Shown here: piece by piece, positions 18,393 through 26,735 of the stretch
How positions within the stretch are numbered: position 1 is the stretch's first letter
Layout: every line of letters starts with the position of its first letter
NCBI GenBank assembly: GCA_947168885.1
Contig: CAMVNQ010000004.1
Span: forward strand, 186,001-250,000
Length of the DNA: 64,000 nt
Reading direction: 5' to 3'
Source: an uncultured Clostridia bacterium
GTDB taxonomy: Bacteria > Bacillota > Clostridia > Oscillospirales > Ruminococcaceae
The notes under the pieces: model-generated
Told to the model about the DNA's origin: nothing
What the model saw: only the letters and a program-made list of their open reading frames with translations
Database searches by the model: none
Made by a program: the position numbers and the translations under genes

Positions 18393-18866
18393 ATGATATT
18401 AGGACTATTTCTTGATAAACTCGAACTTCCTGTCATCCCGCTCATTGTGATCGTGCTCAGTTTTGTCATGCTCGTCGCGGGATTCGCGTTCATGGTGTTC
18501 AGACACATCTACGAAAAGGGCGAATCCGATATTGATCCCGCTCTTTACAAAAAGATCGCTGACATTGCGGCACTGGCATTCGTGATATACGTTGCAATCG
18601 AGTTCATAGCTGCGTGTGCGTGCGTTGCGGTAAATGAGGCGTGCAGATACGGTTATCACTACGACTTCGCAAAGAGACCGAACGGCGGTCAGATACTCTG
18701 CAAGTTCTGCAGCGGTTTCAAGGATTCCGATGCACACTCCGCTGCTTCCGACTGTCTGATGCTTGGTATCTATTTCGACGCTTTCATCGTGAACTCGTTC
18801 GTAACGAACGCTATCAAGATCTGGCGCGAGAAGATATCCGCGTTTATTATGGCAAAACGCAAGTAA
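18393..18866 (+). CDS. Membrane protein of unknown function with cysteine-rich loop
   Basis: 157 residues with hydrophobic segments at about 8-32, 48-72 and 112-132. Between the second and third lies a loop with CKFC and a further Cys (NEACRYGYHYDF; CKFCSGFKDSDAHS), which may bind a metal or form a disulphide; this is inference. AAAGGAAG precedes the ATG. No family recognised. It is the second gene of the operon starting at 17789. Confidence 0.62.
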   Translation: MILGLFLDKLELPVIPLIVIVLSFVMLVAGFAFMVFRHIYEKGESDIDPALYKKIADIAALAFVIYVAIEFIAACACVAVNEACRYGYHYDFAKRPNGGQILCKFCSGFKDSDAHSAASDCLMLGIYFDAFIVNSFVTNAIKIWREKISAFIMAKRK

Positions 18867-18876
18867 GAACAAACCA

Positions 18877-18910
18877 ACCGCTTCCCGGGGAAGGGAAGCG
18901 GTATTTTTTT
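18877..18910 (+). terminator. Terminator of the membrane-protein operon
   Basis: ACCGCTTCCC and GGGAAGCGGT form a ten-base-pair stem with a short loop, followed by ATTTTTTT. Confidence 0.9.
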
Positions 18911-18920
18911 GCTCCGGAAA

Positions 18921-18957
18921 CAAAAATGCCGCCCACGGAAACACCCGAGGACGGCAT
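18921..18957 (-). terminator. Displaced terminator of the zinc-ribbon gene
   Basis: On the minus strand ATGCCGTCC pairs with GGGCGGCAT (one G-T wobble) and is followed by TTTTTG. The only minus-strand gene that can use it ends at 19233, 276 bases away; the intervening space is almost entirely repeat A1. Without the repeat this terminator would lie about 22 bases after the stop codon, the usual distance. Confidence 0.7.
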
Positions 18958-18979
18958 ACTGTATGTACGTGTTATCTTA

Positions 18980-19233
18980 ATGTCTGCTCATCAGCCAACA
19001 AATGGCTTCATAGCGCAGCTTGAAGCCATTTGTTGGCTGCAAAAGTGCAAGGAAAATTTTTATATTTTAGGATTCTCCTTGCACTTTTGTTCGTCCGAAG
19101 GACGAAATGAGCTTGACATCAAGGAATGTGTCCGTTGTGTAAATGCACCGCAGGCGCATTTACACAACATCTGAAAATCTGTTTTGCAGATTTTCAGTCA
19201 ATAACTGCCAAAAGGCAGTTATTGAGGACACAT
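18980..19233 (+). repeat. Structured repeat family A, full copy 1 (254 bp)
   Basis: The element begins ATGTCTGCTCA and ends TGAGGACACAT, an imperfect terminal inverted repeat (9 of 11). It is flanked on both sides by TATCTTA (18973-18979 and 19234-19240), a likely target-site duplication. Inside are six hairpins: 18993-19010 with 19021-19038 (18 bp), 19041-19053 with 19076-19088 (13 bp), 19090-19096 with 19100-19106 (7 bp), 19135-19146 with 19156-19167 (12 bp), 19171-19181 with 19187-19197 (11 bp) and 19198-19209 with 19214-19225 (12 bp). It differs from copy 2 at 11 positions with no insertion or deletion; six of the changes form three compensated base pairs. No transposase is encoded. Confidence 0.88.
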
Positions 19234-19772
19234 TATCTTATAAGCGTGATCTTTCCGATTATCGGAAGTTCTACCGCTTTTCCGCTGAATGTATTAACCA
19301 TACCGATTATCAGAAGCGCAAGGGTCGCAAGACCACCGAGCGAGCTTACGATGTACGATAACGCCCAGAAGAAACCGGCTACCCAGAAGCCGAGTGAACC
19401 GAATACACTGCTTACTATACTTACCGCAGCACAGACGATAAGGAGCAGAAGTCCCTGATTTGCGTGAAATCTCGCATACTTCGATTCTTTCGGACACGCT
19501 ACAAGCGGAAGGAAGAACAGAAAGCCGAAGTATGCAAAGCCGCATACAACCTTGTTAGCTTCGATGTCTGCCGGATCAAATTCAGATGTGTGATCTGCGC
19601 CGAGACTTGCAGCGACCTGCTTGAACTGTTCACCTGCGTTGCTGCCGCTGTTTGTGTTGGTATTTGCGTTATTTGCGTTTGCGCCTGCCGCACCTGATAC
19701 AGCTGCTCCGCAGCTCGGACAGTTATTAGCGCCGTCGGGTACCTGCGCCCCGCACTGATTACAAAAAGCCAT
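19233..19772 (-). CDS. Zinc-ribbon membrane protein
   Basis: 179 residues. The N-terminal zinc ribbon has CNQCG (residues 4-8) and CPSCG (18-22). A low-complexity Asn/Ala/Gly/Thr linker (about 25-48) leads to a membrane domain with about three helices (CGFAYFGFLFFLPLVACP onward), resembling DUF4870-type proteins. The last stop-codon base lies within repeat A1. It is the last gene of the TetR-recA-recX operon (three-base gap after recX) and its original terminator is at 18921-18957. Function unknown. Confidence 0.75.
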   Translation of the reverse strand: MAFCNQCGAQVPDGANNCPSCGAAVSGAAGANANNANTNTNSGSNAGEQFKQVAASLGADHTSEFDPADIEANKVVCGFAYFGFLFFLPLVACPKESKYARFHANQGLLLLIVCAAVSIVSSVFGSLGFWVAGFFWALSYIVSSLGGLATLALLIIGMVNTFSGKAVELPIIGKITLIR

Positions 19773-19775
19773 TTT

Positions 19776-20261
19776 TTAGTCCTCCTCATTCTGGATCTCG
19801 TCCTGTATTATATACAGGGCAGTTTTTATATCATTATAGCCGTATCCGCGTCTTGCGAGCGCGGCTATGACCTTCTGCATTTCCTTTTTCCCCTCTATTC
19901 CTCCGAGAAAAAGGCGATCGAAGTATTTCTTGCGGAGTATCTCCGCTATTTCACCGGTTATATCGTCTTCGGTATATTTGTCAAGGGCGGTCTCTATCGT
20001 CTGTGCATCAAGAAGCTTCTGCCGCATCATAAGCGCGGCTCTGCTTTTCCCGTACTTACGGACGGTTATGTACTGCTTTGCGAGCTTCTCGGCATAACGG
20101 TCGTCGTTGACGTAACCGTATTCGCACATAAGATCGGCGACGGTAACTGCGGTTTTCTCGCTGTAGTTGTTCTTAAGCTTCTCGATAAGCTCGTTCCTGC
20201 CGTAGTCACGCCCTCCGAGAAGATGCATCGCACGCCGTTTTGCTATATCAAGCTCTTCCAT
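19776..20261 (-). CDS. recX: RecA regulator RecX
   Basis: 161 residues, three RecX three-helix repeats: RRAMHLLGGRDYGRNELIEKL, then VNDDRYAEKLAKQYI, then a C-terminal YGYNDIKTALYII. RecX binds the groove of the RecA filament and modulates its growth and activity. It starts one base after the recA stop, the common recA-recX pairing, so the two are co-translated. Confidence 0.92.
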   Translation of the reverse strand: MEELDIAKRRAMHLLGGRDYGRNELIEKLKNNYSEKTAVTVADLMCEYGYVNDDRYAEKLAKQYITVRKYGKSRAALMMRQKLLDAQTIETALDKYTEDDITGEIAEILRKKYFDRLFLGGIEGKKEMQKVIAALARRGYGYNDIKTALYIIQDEIQNEED

Positions 20262-20262
20262 A

Positions 20263-21477
20263 TCACTCGTCTATCTCGTCGATAGAGAACTCTTCAAAGT
20301 CGTCGTCCGCTGCGACCACAACACTGCTCTTCTTTGCACGTCCCTTCTTCGGCTTTTCGGAGGGCTCTTCGGAAGCCGCGGTTTCGGGTGCCGGTGCAGA
20401 GGCATCGCTGTCGTTTTCTCCTGCTTCCTCGGGAGCCGCGTAGTCGAGCTGTTCCGCGCTCGCCCAGATCTTATCCTCGATCTCCTTCATAACGTCGGGG
20501 TTGTCGTCGAGGAACTTCTTCGTGTTTTCGCGACCCTGACCTATACGCATATCGTTATAGCTGAACCACGCGCCGGACTTCTTGATTATATCGAGCTCGA
20601 TAGCATAATCAAGAACCTCACCGGTGCGGGAGATACCGTGGCCGAAGATCATATCGAACTCACAGCTCTTGAACGGGGGAGCGACTTTATTCTTGATGAC
20701 CTTGCACTTGGTACGGTTGCCTATGGTGTCCGCGCCGTCCTTTATAGCTTCGCCCTTGCGGACTTCGATACGCACAGACGCATAGAACTTGAGTGCGCGT
20801 CCGCCCGGAGTTGTCTCGGGGTTACCGAACATTATACCTATCTTTTCTCGTATCTGGTTGATAAAGATAGCGACCGTATTGGATTTCGAGATGACTGCGG
20901 TAAGCTTCTTCATCGCGCCGGACATAAGTCTCGCCTGTACACCGACAAATGTATCACCCATATCGCCTTCGATCTCGGCTTTCGTTACCATTGCCGCCAC
21001 CGAGTCGAGAACAATTATATCTATCGCGCCGGAACGCACGAGAGCTTCCATTATATCGAGAGCCTGTTCACCGGTGTCGGGCTGGGACACTATGAGCTGA
21101 TCTACATCAACTCCGAGCGCTTTCGCGTAAACGGGGTCGAGGGCGTGCTCAACATCAACGAATGCCGCTATACCGCCACGCTTCTGCGCTTCAGCTATCG
21201 CGTGCAGGGTAACAGTCGTCTTACCGCCGGATTCCGGTCCGAATATCTCAATTATACGACCCTTAGGAAGTCCGCCTATACCAAGCGCCATATCAAGACC
21301 GATAGAACCGGTAGGTATCGCCTCTACATTGAGATTGGTCTTTTCGCCCATTCTCATTACAGAGCCTGCGCCGAACTGCTTTTCTATCTGTGCTATCGCC
21401 GCGTCAAGAGCTTTTTTCTTGTCTTCTGCCGTAACGGGCTTTTCAAGTCCCTTCTTGGGCGCTGCTGCTTTTGCCAT
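20263..21477 (-). CDS. recA: Recombinase RecA
   Basis: 404 residues; catalyses homologous pairing and strand exchange and promotes LexA autocleavage. Walker A reads GPESGGKTT (usual form GPESSGKTT), Walker [11 protein letters not shown], loop L1 around [12 protein letters not shown] and L2 around [20 protein letters not shown]. The C-terminal tail is extended and low-complexity (Asp/Ala/Glu-rich, then [11 protein letters not shown]), longer than the average 350-residue RecA. AAAGGACAG precedes the ATG. The gene begins two bases after a TetR-family gene, so both share a transcript. No LexA-type box was found upstream of that operon. Confidence 0.97.
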   Translation of the reverse strand: MAKAAAPKKGLEKPVTAEDKKKALDAAIAQIEKQFGAGSVMRMGEKTNLNVEAIPTGSIGLDMALGIGGLPKGRIIEIFGPESGGKTTVTLHAIAEAQKRGGIAAFVDVEHALDPVYAKALGVDVDQLIVSQPDTGEQALDIMEALVRSGAIDIIVLDSVAAMVTKAEIEGDMGDTFVGVQARLMSGAMKKLTAVISKSNTVAIFINQIREKIGIMFGNPETTPGGRALKFYASVRIEVRKGEAIKDGADTIGNRTKCKVIKNKVAPPFKSCEFDMIFGHGISRTGEVLDYAIELDIIKKSGAWFSYNDMRIGQGRENTKKFLDDNPDVMKEIEDKIWASAEQLDYAAPEEAGENDSDASAPAPETAASEEPSEKPKKGRAKKSSVVVAADDDFEEFSIDEIDE

Positions 21478-21479
21478 TT

Positions 21480-22064
21480 TTACTGTCCTTTCTTTTCTTT
21501 ATCGTTTTCCGTAGCCGCACATTTTGCAGCAATCTCTTCTATAACACCTTTTTTAAGTTCACAAAGCCGTATGAACCGCTCCTTTAGATCGCTTTTCATA
21601 CCTTCACGCTGCCAGTCGAGTATTTTACCGAAGCACGCGCATTTGTAGAAATCTATCAGTACCTCGCGGTCGAACTCGTTAATTTTCGTATCACCAAGAA
21701 CGCCGTCTATGTACTTCGTGACTGTGTATTCACATACTCGCCAGAGATACTGCTCATAAACATCGCGGCTTACGGAATTGTATATGTGCATGACCGCTTT
21801 ACGGTTGCTCATAGCGAAACTTACAGCCGCATCAATACACTCTTCAAGCGAGTTTATCGACGGGAACTGCTCAATGATGAGTTCTGCCTGCTCAAGCACC
21901 ATTTCTTCAATAAGCGAGGGCAGATCGCGGAAATGATAGTAGAATGAGTTCCGGTTTATCCCACAGTCCTCGACTATATCTTTTATCGTTATCTGATTTA
22001 CGGGCTTCTCATTCAATAGCTTCAATACCGAAGCCTTTATCGCCCTTTCTGTCAGATTTGCCAA
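21480..22064 (-). CDS. TetR/AcrR family transcriptional regulator
   Basis: 194 residues. The N-terminal helix-turn-helix reads [21 protein letters not shown] (about 25-45), the DhaS-like/TetR_C_7 subtype that binds upstream of its own operon. The C-terminal ligand/dimer domain is helical and family-unspecific. It is the first gene of an operon with recA, recX and the zinc-ribbon protein, which is unusual. The ligand is unknown. Autoregulation would place recA under TetR control; this is inference. Confidence 0.88.
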   Translation of the reverse strand: MANLTERAIKASVLKLLNEKPVNQITIKDIVEDCGINRNSFYYHFRDLPSLIEEMVLEQAELIIEQFPSINSLEECIDAAVSFAMSNRKAVMHIYNSVSRDVYEQYLWRVCEYTVTKYIDGVLGDTKINEFDREVLIDFYKCACFGKILDWQREGMKSDLKERFIRLCELKKGVIEEIAAKCAATENDKEKKGQ

Positions 22065-22081
22065 CTCCCGACCTCCAATCA

Positions 22082-22190
22082 GTCGGCGCCTGCGCGCCGA
22101 CGTGGGGACGGGAAACAGAACCCTTTTTGGGAAAAGGGTTCTTTCTCCCTCCCCACACCCCTATCCCTCTTTTTCTCAAAAACTTTTAAT
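22082..22190. repeat. GC-rich intergenic repeat with two hairpins
   Basis: GTCGGCGC with GCGCCGAC (22082-22101, loop CTGC) is followed by GAACCCTTTT with AAAAGGGTTC (22118-22141, loop TGGG), then a C-rich run and AAAACTTTT. The composition differs from the surrounding DNA and the format resembles dispersed intergenic repeats of Ruminococcus and related Clostridia (recollection, not verified). It is upstream of the TetR-recA operon and downstream of nothing on the plus strand. Confidence 0.55.
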
Positions 22191-22276
22191 GCTTCGCGAA
22201 TAAAGGGCGGGTGTTTATATACTTTTTTTATTATATCATAAACAAACAAAAAATACAACTGTTTTTTGTAAGATTT

Positions 22277-22897
22277 TCACACTCCGCCTTCAAGGAAATA
22301 AGACGATTCCATATCCGCAACCGAGAGAGCGAACGCGAGCGGGTACATCTCAAACGCTCTGCCTATAGTATTCCGGTCATTCGGGTCTCCGTAGGAAAAA
22401 CCCATGTGCCAGCGTATCGCCATGGCCTCCTCACGCGTTAGCCGCATAAACCCGCTTATCATATACACGCTCTTCTCGCCGTGGCCGTAGGGAAGGGTGT
22501 CCTCGATCCTGTAGTACGGGACCTTCTCCCATTGCCCTTGTTCGTTTTTTGCATTTCGGTAATCCACTTTATAAAAATCAGTCTTGCAAATATCATGCAG
22601 CAGTGCGACAAGTGCGATCTGTTCGTCGGTATAGCTGTTGACACCATAAGTCTCACGCACTCTCGGTCTCTCAAGATAATCTTTCAGGCAGTGATAAACA
22701 TTCAGCGAGTGCTGAGCAAGCCCGCCCTCGTACGCGCTGTGATACTTAGTGCTTGCCGGCGCGGTAAAAAAATCGCACTTATTCTCCAGATAATCAAGCA
22801 GTCTCTCTGCTCCCTCCCGCTTGATGTTCGCCTTATAAATATCTATAAATTCCGCCTTTATCTCCGCGGCGGAACGCGGTTTGTTGTTTGACTCCAT
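22277..22897 (-). CDS. HD-domain phosphohydrolase
   Basis: 206 residues from the ATG preceded by GGAGGAAAT; the frame opens 38 codons earlier inside the inverted repeat, and that part is not family-like. The HD domain shows HSLNVYHCL, then LLHDICK (the HD pair) and a third His in HGEKSVYMI, with the last metal ligand near VADMESS. Such small HD proteins hydrolyse nucleotides or phosphoesters in the cytosol. Substrate unknown. It stands alone, separated from the ABC gene by the large inverted repeat. Confidence 0.85.
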   Translation of the reverse strand: MESNNKPRSAAEIKAEFIDIYKANIKREGAERLLDYLENKCDFFTAPASTKYHSAYEGGLAQHSLNVYHCLKDYLERPRVRETYGVNSYTDEQIALVALLHDICKTDFYKVDYRNAKNEQGQWEKVPYYRIEDTLPYGHGEKSVYMISGFMRLTREEAMAIRWHMGFSYGDPNDRNTIGRAFEMYPLAFALSVADMESSYFLEGGV

Positions 22898-22930
22898 ATT
22901 TCCTCCGATCCGAAGTGCCAACAGCACACT

Positions 22931-23092
22931 GTTTTCCTTTCCTGGCTTAATTGCCACACATCGCGGTTCTGTACGGCTGTCAAGGGGGAGGCTCCAAATT
23001 TTTTCACCCATATTATTAAGTGAAAAAATTTGGAGTACCCTTTACAGCCGAATAAAACCGCGATATACTGGGTTAAGCCAAAGAAAGAAAAC
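22931..23092. repeat. 162-bp imperfect inverted repeat
   Basis: The arms run inward from GTTTTCCTTTCCTGGCTTAA on the left and the complementary CTTTCTTTGGCTTAACCC on the right. They share ATCGCGGTT and CGGCTGT blocks and meet in a perfect 16-bp stem CTCCAAATTTTTTCAC (22992-23007 with 23020-23035) around a 12-base loop. The whole segment can fold as one long hairpin. It lies between two minus-strand genes and is not coding. It could be a transposase-less element; no target duplication is evident. Confidence 0.7.
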
Positions 23093-23104
23093 CCGATATT
23101 AACG

Positions 23105-23139
23105 TAAAAATGCCGTACCGTTTTTACGCGGTACGGCAT
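23105..23139 (-). terminator. Terminator of the sugar ABC ATPase gene
   Basis: ATGCCGTACCG and CGGTACGGCAT form an 11-bp stem with an eight-base loop, followed on the minus strand by TTTTTACG. It starts 15 bases after the stop codon. Confidence 0.9.
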
Positions 23140-23153
23140 ATAGTCTGTAAAAC

Positions 23154-24296
23154 TTATGAAAGGATAGAGTGTTCGTCTGCCGCATCGAAGAGGTGGATCT
23201 TGTTGGGGTCGATAGCGAGCTTGACAACATCCTGGGGACGAGCAGCGCAGCGAGGAGAAACTCTTGCTGTGATAGGCATACCCTCGCAAGTGAGGTAGAG
23301 GTATGTCTCAGCACCCATCATTTCGGTTACATCGACGTTAGCCTCAATGATACCGGAAGTAGCGGATGTGATGAAGGATTCCTCGTCATGGATGCTCTCG
23401 GGACGAACGCCGAGAACAACGTCCTTATCAACGTAGTAGTTGAGAGCTTCGGGATCAGCCTTAGCGGACGGGATCTCAACATAGAACTTTCTTCCTCTGG
23501 AAGTCTTTGTATCCTCGGAACCGAACTCAACGGTGAACTTACCGTTCATCATGATAAGCTTAGCGTCGATGAAGTTCATCTGAGGTGTACCGATGAAGCC
23601 TGCAACGAACTTGTTAACAGGGTTCTCGTAAAGGTTGAGAGGCGAGTCGATCTGCTGGATGTAACCGTCCTTCATAACGACGATACGGTCACCCATCGTC
23701 ATAGCCTCGATCTGGTCATGGGTTACGTAGATGAATGTAGTACCGAGTTTCTTATGGAGCTTGGAGAGCTCGGTTCTCATCTGTGCACGGAGTTTTGCGT
23801 CGAGGTTTGAGAGAGGCTCGTCAAGTAAGAATACCTGCGGGTCACGAACTATAGCACGTCCGAGAGCCACACGCTGTCTCTGACCACCGGATAAAGCCTT
23901 CGGCTTTCTGTCGAGAAGGTGAGCTATATCGAGGATCTTAGCAGCTTCTTCAACGAGCTTTTTGATCTCATCTTTCGGAACTTTTCTGAGCTTAAGGCCG
24001 AAAGCCATATTCTCAAAAACTGTCATATGCGGATAAAGAGCGTAGTTCTGGAAAACCATCGCTATATCTCTGTCTTTAGGAGCAACGTCGTTAACGAGTC
24101 TGTCACCGATGAAGAGCTCGCCTTCGGATATTTCCTCAAGACCGGCGATCATACGGAGTGTTGTGGACTTACCGCATCCGGAAGGACCAACGAGGATAAT
24201 GAATTCCTTATCCTTGATGTTCATAGAGAAGTCGGATACCGCAACTACGCCGCCGGGGTAGCGCTTATATATGCCTCTTAATGATAAACTTGCCAT
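23154..24296 (-). CDS. Carbohydrate ABC transporter ATPase (MsmK/UgpC/MalK type)
   Basis: 380 residues from the ATG preceded by AGGAGG; the frame opens 19 codons earlier. Walker [10 protein letters not shown] (about 37-45), signature LSGGQRQR, Walker [17 protein letters not shown] and the switch His in [10 protein letters not shown] are all intact, and the last 130 residues form the TOBE/regulatory domain. No permease or binding-protein gene is adjacent, so this is a solitary, probably shared ATPase energising several sugar importers, as MsmK does in streptococci. That fits an organism living on oligosaccharides. It has its own terminator. Confidence 0.92.
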   Translation of the reverse strand: MASLSLRGIYKRYPGGVVAVSDFSMNIKDKEFIILVGPSGCGKSTTLRMIAGLEEISEGELFIGDRLVNDVAPKDRDIAMVFQNYALYPHMTVFENMAFGLKLRKVPKDEIKKLVEEAAKILDIAHLLDRKPKALSGGQRQRVALGRAIVRDPQVFLLDEPLSNLDAKLRAQMRTELSKLHKKLGTTFIYVTHDQIEAMTMGDRIVVMKDGYIQQIDSPLNLYENPVNKFVAGFIGTPQMNFIDAKLIMMNGKFTVEFGSEDTKTSRGRKFYVEIPSAKADPEALNYYVDKDVVLGVRPESIHDEESFITSATSGIIEANVDVTEMMGAETYLYLTCEGMPITARVSPRCAARPQDVVKLAIDPNKIHLFDAADEHSILS

Positions 24297-24647
24297 TTGG
24301 AGAACCTCCTGATTGAGTAATATTTTACTCATATATAATAACAGAATTTTCAATAAAATGTAAGTACCTAATTGACTAAAATTTTTTTCCCTGCTTTATA
24401 TAATCTGCCTAAACGGGACAAAACCGACCAAATCCCGCACTTGTTTTATGGTTATTATCAACAAACAGAGGTGTCGAAAAAGTGATTTTTAAAGGGTTTG
24501 ACGGGTTTCGCGATTTTATTTTTGGTCACTTTGCTTATTGAAGCCTATACTTTTTGTTGATTATTTCTCATATACTGTACAGAAAGGCAAAATCAAACAC
24601 TATATTTTGTTGAAATTGCAAAGAAAGACCTTGAAAGGAACTATATT
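24297..24647. other. AT-rich divergent intergenic region
   Basis: 351 bases between divergent genes. GAGTAA and TTACTC form a small palindrome at 24315-24330, directly upstream of the ribosome-binding site of the ABC gene. A weak minus-strand promoter candidate (TTTTGT, 17 bases, TATAAA near 24390-24420) is the best seen. No gene or RNA motif was recognised. Confidence 0.5.
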
Positions 24648-25073
24648 ATGAGAAAGATCACTGCACTTATCGCCGGTGCGGCAATTATTGCCGCTATCGT
24701 TCTTTCCTTTTCGTCCTGTGCAAGGACATATCCCGCAAAGACCGAGGAGCAGATCGTCGATATGCTCTCGGACTGCGGGATAGAGACCGCGGGCAGCTGC
24801 ACGAAAAAGACGGTCACTATACCCGACGAGTTCGGCGAAGTATATGAACGTTACAACGAGCTTCAGAAGCGGCAGGGCTTTGACCTGTGCCGCTATCGTT
24901 CGCGCGAAGCTGTTGTATATACTTTCCCGGTAGCGTCTGTGGACGGTGTACATACCGACTTCACCGAAGCACACGTTATGGTCTGCGACGACATAGTCAT
25001 AGGCGGAGATCTTGCAGAAACAGGCCTGAGCGGTGAGATGCTTCCGCTGTTGTCACGAGGCAAAAACAATTGA
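24648..25073 (+). CDS. DUF4830 lipoprotein
   Basis: 141 residues. Signal peptide with lipobox SFSSC gives lipidated Cys24. The remainder (KTEEQIVDMLSDCGIETAG; KTVTIPDEFGEVYERYNELQKRQGFDL) matches the DUF4830 family as I recall it. It would be anchored on the outer face of the membrane. Function unknown. GAAAGGAAC precedes the ATG. It is convergent with sigF with only 13 bases between the stop codons. Confidence 0.72.
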   Translation: MRKITALIAGAAIIAAIVLSFSSCARTYPAKTEEQIVDMLSDCGIETAGSCTKKTVTIPDEFGEVYERYNELQKRQGFDLCRYRSREAVVYTFPVASVDGVHTDFTEAHVMVCDDIVIGGDLAETGLSGEMLPLLSRGKNN

Positions 25074-25086
25074 TCTTTTGCCCGGA

Positions 25087-25737
25087 CTAAACAAGCATCG
25101 CCCGCAGTTCATCAAGTATCTTCTTCTCACGCCGCGAGACCTGGACCTGTGTCATACCAAGAATCCTTCCCGTTTCCGCCTGCGTCTTTTCAAGGCGGTA
25201 GCGCAGATATATGAGCCGTCTGTCCTGTTCGCCAAGCGAACCGAGACATTGCCCGAGCGCAATATACTCCGTGGTGCGCAGCTGCGGAGGTTCAACCGGA
25301 ACATCGAATTCAGAGCCGTCCTCCTCGCCGCTTGTAAGCGAAACCGCCGGGCGGGACGCGGCGATCGCTTCGGTCACGCTTTCGACCGTTTCACCGAGAT
25401 GATCGGCGATCTCGGCAACGGTAGGGCTTTTGCCCTGTGCCGAACATCTCTCGCGGTATGCCGTTATTTTCAGCGAGAGCTCCTTTATCGTCCGGCTCAC
25501 CTTTACCATGCCGCCGTCGCGGAACAGCCGCTTTATCTCGCCGAGGATCACCGGCACTGCATACGTCGAAAAGCACAGTCCCCGCGTTTCGTCAAACCCC
25601 CGGGCTGCTTTCACAAGCCCCATACATCCTGCCGAGACAAGCTCCTCATACTCGATACCGCGCCCGCGGAACCGGTTCGCAAGGGAATGCACAAGCCCCA
25701 TATTCTGTTCGACAAATTCATCGGTAAGTCTGTCCAT
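25087..25737 (-). CDS. sigF: Forespore sigma factor SigF
   Basis: 216 residues, a sigma-70 group 3 factor. Region 2 contains NRFRGRGIEYEELVSAGCMG and FDETRGLCFSTYAVPVILGEIKR; region 3 SRTIKELSLKI; region 4 RRLIYLRYRLEKTQAETGRILGMTQVQVSRREKKIL. The spoIIAA-spoIIAB-sigF order is diagnostic and separates it from sigG, which lacks those neighbours. The ATG follows the spoIIAB stop by two bases. SigF directs early forespore transcription after asymmetric division. Confidence 0.95.
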   Translation of the reverse strand: MDRLTDEFVEQNMGLVHSLANRFRGRGIEYEELVSAGCMGLVKAARGFDETRGLCFSTYAVPVILGEIKRLFRDGGMVKVSRTIKELSLKITAYRERCSAQGKSPTVAEIADHLGETVESVTEAIAASRPAVSLTSGEEDGSEFDVPVEPPQLRTTEYIALGQCLGSLGEQDRRLIYLRYRLEKTQAETGRILGMTQVQVSRREKKILDELRAMLV

Positions 25738-25739
25738 TT

Positions 25740-26177
25740 TTATCCTCTGCGGTGCAGCGTTTTCGTCATCGTCACGGCAGTTCCTTTTCCCGGCTTACTG
25801 CGGACTTTAAGGGTGTCGGTAAAACTCTCCATTACCGCGAAACCGAGCCCCGCGCGTTCGCCGTCGGGACTTGTCGTGAACATAGGCTGCATAGCCTGTC
25901 TGACATCGGCGATACCAACGCCCTTGTCCGATATTTTTATGTACAGGGTATCATCGCCTATAACGCGGAGTTTTATGTCTATATCTCCTATCGTGTCACG
26001 GTACCCGTGAACTATACAGTTCGTGACCGCTTCGGATACGGCGGCTTTTATATCGTTTATCTCCTCGACAGTAGGGTCAAGCTGCGCCGCAAACGCCGAC
26101 ACACACATTCTCGCGAGAGCTTCATTCTTTGAATAGCCCGCGATCGTCATTTTCATCTGGTTTGTCACCGGTCTCAC
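25740..26177 (-). CDS. spoIIAB: Anti-sigma F factor SpoIIAB
   Basis: 145 residues, a GHKL-type protein kinase that holds SigF inactive and phosphorylates SpoIIAA. The ATP-binding boxes are visible: AVSEAVTNCIVHGYRD (N box), IKISDKGVGIADVRQAM (G1) and ERAGLGFAVMESF (G2). It starts with GTG that overlaps the spoIIAA stop by four bases, with GGAGCG eight bases upstream. Confidence 0.95.
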   Translation of the reverse strand: MRPVTNQMKMTIAGYSKNEALARMCVSAFAAQLDPTVEEINDIKAAVSEAVTNCIVHGYRDTIGDIDIKLRVIGDDTLYIKISDKGVGIADVRQAMQPMFTTSPDGERAGLGFAVMESFTDTLKVRSKPGKGTAVTMTKTLHRRG

Positions 26178-26503
26178 TTCTTACGCTCCTTTCCGTCGGG
26201 TCTCGGCGTTATGAGTGACCCGAGCCCCGACATTTTCAGTATCTTTTCCGCCCGCGCGGAAGGGTCTTTTATCCTGACCTTTCCTCCCCACTGCTTCATT
26301 GCTCTTGCGCGGCCAAGGACAAGACCGACCCCGGAGCTGTCCATAAACGTGACCCCGCTCATGTCAAACGTGAGCACCTCCGGCGTGGTGCGCTCAAGTT
26401 CCCCGTCTATCGTTATCCGTATATCCGCCGCAGCGTGGTGATCTATCTCGCCCGTGACAGCCGCCGTCATATTCCTTTTGTCGTGCAGTATCTCAACGCT
26501 CAT
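26174..26503 (-). CDS. spoIIAA: Anti-anti-sigma F factor SpoIIAA
   Basis: 109 residues, STAS domain. The phosphorylatable Ser lies in FMDSSGVGLVLGR (about residues 54-66). In its unphosphorylated form it binds SpoIIAB and frees SigF. AAGGAGGGGG precedes the ATG. In known spore formers this operon is transcribed by sigma-H; no clear sigma-H promoter was identified in the 230 bases upstream. Confidence 0.94.
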   Translation of the reverse strand: MSVEILHDKRNMTAAVTGEIDHHAAADIRITIDGELERTTPEVLTFDMSGVTFMDSSGVGLVLGRARAMKQWGGKVRIKDPSARAEKILKMSGLGSLITPRPDGKERKK

Positions 26504-26601
26504 AATTCCCCCTCCTTACGTCCTTAACAATATACCACTTTTTTTCTGTATTTCTTGTCGAAACCGGTCACCGGCTGATTTTTCGTGCGACAGGAACCAA
26601 C

Positions 26602-26626
26602 AAAAAATGCAGCGCTTTCGCGCTGC
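26602..26626 (-). terminator. Second terminator after the FliD-like gene
   Basis: GCAGCGC and GCGCTGC with a four-base loop are followed on the minus strand by ATTTTTTG. It stands between the FliD-like gene and spoIIAA and isolates the spoIIA operon. Confidence 0.75.
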
Positions 26627-26686
26627 TGCCGGGTTTTAATATCTTACAAATCACTTGACAGGCATACATCAAGTATCGTCGCAATA

Positions 26687-26717
26687 TAAAAAACAGCAGA
26701 CCCGAGGCCTGCTGTTT
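26687..26717 (-). terminator. Terminator of the FliD-like gene
   Basis: AAACAGCAG and CTGCTGTTT form a nine-base-pair stem with a nine-base loop and are followed by TTT on the minus strand. It is 18 bases after the stop codon at 26736. Confidence 0.8.
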
Positions 26718-26735
26718 ACGAAATCTGCTGTTTTA

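Noticed and set aside
20638-21648. 336-codon open frame on the plus strand
   Set aside because: Antisense shadow of recA.
25033-26010. 325-codon open frame on the plus strand
   Set aside because: Antisense shadow of sigF and spoIIAB.
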